From Saccharomycopsis fibuligera x Saccharomycopsis cf. fibuligera (lineage: Eukaryota; Ascomycota; Saccharomycetes; Ascoideales; Saccharomycopsidaceae), in NCBI GenBank assembly GCA_001936135.1, contig CP012820.1, positions 1,860,001-1,924,000 of the forward strand: DNA of 64,000 nt, in the 5' to 3' direction. A model generated the notes under the pieces. It did no database searches. It had not been told where the DNA came from and worked only from the letters and a program-made list of their open reading frames with translations. A program made the translations under genes and the position numbers. Shown piece after piece: positions 60,383 through 64,000 of this stretch. The stretch's first letter is position 1. Each line of letters opens with the position of its first letter.

Positions 60383-63331
60383 ATGGCTCGCTTAAACAAT
60401 ACAGATAGTGAGTTTTTGAGCTTACCGGCAGAAATGAACTCGTCTTCTATGCCAGCTTCTGCTCGCTCTTCCAGGCCCCATCGTCGTCTGCATTCACACC
60501 AAGAGCAGGAGCAGCTGCAAAAACAATCAAATGGTGCCTGGTCCTTGTTGTCAGGATTGTTAAGCAACACAAAGTCATCGAAATCAAACCAGCTATCTCC
60601 TACATCATCTTTGTCGTCTACATCATTACAATCGGCAGAGAATGAATCAATAATAGATTCTTGCAAGTGCTGTGGTAATATCATCAAATATCCGTCTACC
60701 GTGCAAAAGTACAAGTGCGTTTTTTGCAAAACCAATTTTGTCACAAGTAACTATGATATTTATACTCCTTCGCATGGGTTGAGAACACTACAAAATCAAG
60801 TTTCTCCGTTGTCTTTCAATTCTGTCAAAATAATTGCCGATAAATGTTTCAATTCATTCAAACAAGCGGCTGCAGAGACATCATCGCGAGCTGCGGCTTT
60901 TGAAAAATTCAAACCATTAGAAGAATATTTGTACCGGGCTTTTAGTAATGCAGAGTGTCTAAATTCATCATTTGCAATAAGTCAAGAGTTTAAACTGTCG
61001 CATACACATCCAAATGTCAGCTTCAAAGAACTTCACGAAACCTTTAAATTACTCTTGTCTCTTCCCGTCAAAAAACCATTTTTTGTTTTGCTCACGGCAG
61101 CAAACTCTTTACTACATACGCCGCCTATATTGGATTCACCTGCAGATCTTAACTGGTTGTTAATTTTGCTTGAATTACCTACTTTGCCGTATGGGTTGCA
61201 TTTCAGCCGGCCTGTTCCAACCAATACTCAAAGTGCTTCAAGAGTCCCTCCTAACATATTTTTTTTTGAATCTAAAGAAGTTAAGGCAGTTAGTTATAAG
61301 ATAATAGAGCGTACAGTTGGTCTTTTGGCAAACTGTGATGAAAAATGTGCCATTTACTTGACAAACTGGTTTGCCAGGTACTCAGACGCTGAATTTAAAC
61401 GGAAAATCGAATTGATTAACCTGTTTATTACTTTCCATTTGAGGCTCATCATTAACAAATATGAGACAAGTCAAGGATCTCCTAACAAAAGTTCTTTTTT
61501 GCCTTTGAATGAAGGAAGTCGTAGTATCAATCATCAAAATCAGCAGTACCAGCAAAGAAGAAGTTTGTCGGATTCTTGTGCCAATAGAGGTGGCATCGAT
61601 TTAAATAACAATACATGTACAGATGGCAACTCTTCATCACCTGAAATTCAATTTGATAAATTTACTTTCGAATCATCTCCTCCTACCGCTTTATCTGGAA
61701 TGTCACTGTCACAGCAGTTTTTGCAGCTGTCCTCGAGAATACCAATATGGACAAACAATAAAAAGAGATCTAGAAAGAATAACAAGATAAAGCTAAAAAT
61801 TGCTCAGTATGGCAGTGACTGGCACTTGAAGGCAGGTTCCAAATTGTTATCTTACTTTTATCAAGCGTTAATTTCAGGAAAATCGCAAGTTAAATGTCAT
61901 GATTCAATGTTTTACAATTCGCTAGTCGATTTTATAAACGTCAAGCAGGACTTTGATGCCTGGCAAAGTTTGACTGGTAAAAAATCTACTACAAAAACGG
62001 AGTTGACAGTAGATAATATGATTTTTTCAGTTAATGACTACTTGCAGTCAGCTGTTAGTGCCCCTTTATCTCCAGCAGGTTATCCAACAGCTAGTAAACC
62101 GTTATTTGCGTTTTGCCAGTTTCCTTTCTTATTATCGCTAGCCGCTAAAATAGCAATCATAGAGTATGAAGCTAAGCGCCAAATGGAAAAAAAGGCTGAA
62201 GAGGCATTTTTGCACGCTATTAATAAGAAAACAATTGTTGAAGTGTATTTTAAAGTTAGAGTAAGAAGAGAATATATCACTCATGACTCTTTAAGATGCA
62301 TAAAAGATTCGGCCAAAGATTTAAAGAAGTCGTTGAAGGTCGAATTTATTGGTGAGCCAGGTATTGATGCTGGTGGGCTCAAGAAGGAGTGGTTTTTGAT
62401 TTTAACCAAAAAATTATTTGATCCAAATCATGGTTTATTTTATAATGTCAAAGAATCTAATTTTCTATGGTTCACATTAAATCCTAATACTACCGAAAAC
62501 TTGGAACTATATTACTTAGTGGGTGTCGTGCTTGGATTGGCAATCTATAATTCTACCATTTTAGATTTGAAGTTTCCGCCAGCTTTATACAAATTGCTTT
62601 TGAACAAACCTGTTAATTTTGATGATTACTCGCAAATTTATCCTGAAACAGCTAGAAACTTGAAAAAAATGGCAGATTATACTAAACCGGATTTTGCTGA
62701 AGTTTTCGGGGATACCAATTTTGAGATTACTTACAAAAATCAGTTCGATGAAGTTCACACTGTTGAGCTTGTTCCTAATGGGTCTGCAATACCTGTAACG
62801 TCAAGTAATAAAAACAAGTTTCTGAAAAAATATGCTGATTTCTATTTGAAAACTGGAATTAAGGACAAGTTCAAGTCTTTTAAAAGTGGCTTTGAGAATG
62901 TGATCAACGGTAATGCTTTTTCGTTGTTTGGCGCTGAGGAGATAGAAATGATTTTGTGCGGTAGTGATGAGGGAAATAGAAAATTTGATTTGGAATCATT
63001 GAGATCTGTAACAAGGTATAATGGATTTGGTGATAACTCTAATATCTGTGAAGTATCGGTCGTGAAATGGTTTTGGAGCTTCTTCGAATCTTTGACGATA
63101 AAGCAGCAAAGAAGGTTAATGCTTTTTATCACAGGAACGGACAGAATCCCAGCAACTGGAATTGTTAGTATGAATTTTAAAATTACCAGACTCGGTGGTG
63201 ATAGCAACAGGTTGCCTGTGGCTCATACATGCTTCAATGAGTTATGCATTTACGAATATGAATCGGAAGCGAAGCTTGTTGATAAATTAATTACTGCAAT
63301 GAATGAAAGCGAGGGGTTTGGCATAAAGTAA
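60383..63331 (+). CDS. HUL4: HECT-domain E3 ubiquitin ligase Hul4
   Basis: 982 residues (892 in S. cerevisiae). The Ser/Gln-rich start is followed by a zinc-ribbon-like motif with C94, C96, C97, C112 and C115 (SCKCCGN and YKCVFCKTNF), typical of Hul4/Tom1L relatives. A helical middle region has Ser/Asn-rich inserts. The HECT domain fills about 630-982: EFIGEPGIDAGGLKKEWF, the NPNT block, YLVGVVLGLAIYN, NVINGNAF and the catalytic Cys950 in AHTCFNELCIYEY. In S. cerevisiae Hul4 takes part in nuclear protein and RNA-quality ubiquitination and in unfolded-protein degradation. The protein ends SEGFGIK, with the penultimate hydrophobic residue usual in HECT tails. Confidence 0.95.
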   Translation: MARLNNTDSEFLSLPAEMNSSSMPASARSSRPHRRLHSHQEQEQLQKQSNGAWSLLSGLLSNTKSSKSNQLSPTSSLSSTSLQSAENESIIDSCKCCGNIIKYPSTVQKYKCVFCKTNFVTSNYDIYTPSHGLRTLQNQVSPLSFNSVKIIADKCFNSFKQAAAETSSRAAAFEKFKPLEEYLYRAFSNAECLNSSFAISQEFKLSHTHPNVSFKELHETFKLLLSLPVKKPFFVLLTAANSLLHTPPILDSPADLNWLLILLELPTLPYGLHFSRPVPTNTQSASRVPPNIFFFESKEVKAVSYKIIERTVGLLANCDEKCAIYLTNWFARYSDAEFKRKIELINLFITFHLRLIINKYETSQGSPNKSSFLPLNEGSRSINHQNQQYQQRRSLSDSCANRGGIDLNNNTCTDGNSSSPEIQFDKFTFESSPPTALSGMSLSQQFLQLSSRIPIWTNNKKRSRKNNKIKLKIAQYGSDWHLKAGSKLLSYFYQALISGKSQVKCHDSMFYNSLVDFINVKQDFDAWQSLTGKKSTTKTELTVDNMIFSVNDYLQSAVSAPLSPAGYPTASKPLFAFCQFPFLLSLAAKIAIIEYEAKRQMEKKAEEAFLHAINKKTIVEVYFKVRVRREYITHDSLRCIKDSAKDLKKSLKVEFIGEPGIDAGGLKKEWFLILTKKLFDPNHGLFYNVKESNFLWFTLNPNTTENLELYYLVGVVLGLAIYNSTILDLKFPPALYKLLLNKPVNFDDYSQIYPETARNLKKMADYTKPDFAEVFGDTNFEITYKNQFDEVHTVELVPNGSAIPVTSSNKNKFLKKYADFYLKTGIKDKFKSFKSGFENVINGNAFSLFGAEEIEMILCGSDEGNRKFDLESLRSVTRYNGFGDNSNICEVSVVKWFWSFFESLTIKQQRRLMLFITGTDRIPATGIVSMNFKITRLGGDSNRLPVAHTCFNELCIYEYESEAKLVDKLITAMNESEGFGIK

Positions 63332-63938
63332 ATGTGGATAATTTACCGGTGATGTATTGGTTGGCATGGGTTAGAATCTTATATACCGGTTTGTTTAGCT
63401 CTCTTGATAATTTTTTTGATTGGTATCCATCAATATTTTCTTTTCTAATGTACCATTGTTATACATTTTAGTTTGGATTTCTATTCAAGCCTAAGAAATT
63501 ATCAGCCAGTTGCACGATCAAGTGTACGAGACTTACATTTATAAAGCAATGAGAAATAAAACAGAAAAAAACACGCAAATTAAAAATAGTATTGGTCGTC
63601 AAATAACTCTAATTGGAAATTTTTTTAGTCAAACCTACAACCCATAATCCTAAAAAATATATTTACTGCAATAACTATATACAAATGAACAAAATTTAAA
63701 ATTAAAAGCAAAGGAGAAGACGAACAACTAAGAAATGCAATGGGAAGCAGAGAGAATGAAAACATCTACAAGGATCAATGAAATATGAAAAACAAGAGTA
63801 AAAACAAAGATAGTAATCTGGCGAATAAGCATTTGAAGGAAATATTTTAAAACAAGAGTGTAAAAACATTAACAAAAATGAAGTTCCAAAAACTTTTTAA
63901 ATTAATGAAAATAGAAAGGAAAAAAAAAGCATTTCGAA
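63332..63938. other. 3' region right of HUL4
   Basis: 600 bases of A-rich sequence on the plus strand. Probably convergent 3' ends of HUL4 and of a minus-strand gene entering from the right edge. Confidence 0.5.
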
Positions 63939-64000
63939 TTATGGGAAATTGCCAATACGCTTTCCAAAGTAACCATTTGGAGCAGTAGATGGGTCTAATA
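63939..64000 (-). CDS. Probable C-terminal end of a gene running in from the right edge
   Basis: On the minus strand one frame reads LDPSTAPNGYFGKRIGNFP and then TAA at 63941-63939. Base composition changes sharply here from A-rich spacer to coding-like sequence. Only 19 residues are visible, so I cannot name the protein, and a chance frame is possible. Confidence 0.4.
   Translation of the reverse strand, partial: LDPSTAPNGYFGKRIGNFP

Noticed and set aside
1-64000. Mobile elements, LTRs, CRISPR arrays or a novel multi-gene system
   Set aside because: Reading both strands I found no reverse transcriptase, integrase, transposase, long direct or inverted terminal repeats, or spaced repeat arrays. 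Gene content is ordinary yeast housekeeping without a functional cluster.

Overview
The window is nuclear DNA of a budding yeast (Saccharomycotina). It has compact protein genes with AT-rich spacers. Introns use GTATGT/GTAAGT/GTACGT donors and TACTAAC branch points, and every confident product has a yeast counterpart. CTG codons are scarce: conserved leucines are written TTG/CTC/TTA, and one CTG in the AMMECR1-domain gene sits where the human protein, as I remember it, has serine. Together with a sorbose-reductase-type (SOU) SDR and a Pga59/62-like wall protein, this suggests the CTG-Ser1 clade (Candida/Debaryomyces relatives). I did not fix the species. I saw no tRNA, rRNA, retroelement, transposon or CRISPR array. 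Layout, left to right: a TMN/EMP70-family nonaspanin (486-2513, +); a cyclin K/T-type protein (3827-5896, -); RPS8 with a probable 0.6-kb leader intron and an E-box-rich promoter (6301-7978, -); PRS3 (8653-9615, -); SPT7 of SAGA (11037-14888, +); YHM2 in three exons (15580-16867, -); ESS1 whose first exon is only the ATG (17988-18629, +); an unrecognised two-membrane-segment coiled-coil protein (19261-20826, +); RSC4 (21046-23130, -); an AMMECR1-domain protein (23682-24338, +); ETP1 (24442-26547, -); a small GPI wall protein (27657-28082, +); SDH2 (29118-29903, +); a SOU1-like reductase (31002-31844, +); an unrecognised coiled-coil protein (32745-34466, +); GOS1 (34874-35572, -); CTK1 with a 19-nt first exon (36738-39226, -); SUR2 (40865-41839, -); NCS6 (43037-44197, +); VMA3 in three exons including a 13-nt micro-exon (44638-45670, +); ROT2 (47015-49909, -); SEO1-like transporter (50904-52697, +); SNU13 (53153-53533, +); a DDB1/MMS1-family protein (53959-58758, -); an FMP46-like redox protein with one intron (59081-59751, +); HUL4 (60383-63331, +); and probably the 3' end of another minus-strand gene at the right edge. 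Functionally this is an ordinary housekeeping stretch. It covers Pol II transcription and chromatin (SPT7, RSC4, CTK1, a transcription-type cyclin, ESS1), mitochondrial carbon flow (YHM2, SDH2), the secretory pathway (TMN, GOS1, ROT2, SUR2, VMA3), ubiquitin (ETP1, HUL4, perhaps the DDB1-like protein), and RNA or translation (RPS8, SNU13, NCS6). No operon-like logic is implied. The most interesting observations are about gene structure. Six genes carry seven coding introns and a seventh gene has a probable leader intron; three of these introns follow coding exons of 3, 14 and 19 nt. These exons are easy to miss: the VMA3 micro-exon and the CTK1 and FMP46 first exons were found here by reading the sequence against known protein N-termini and splice signals.
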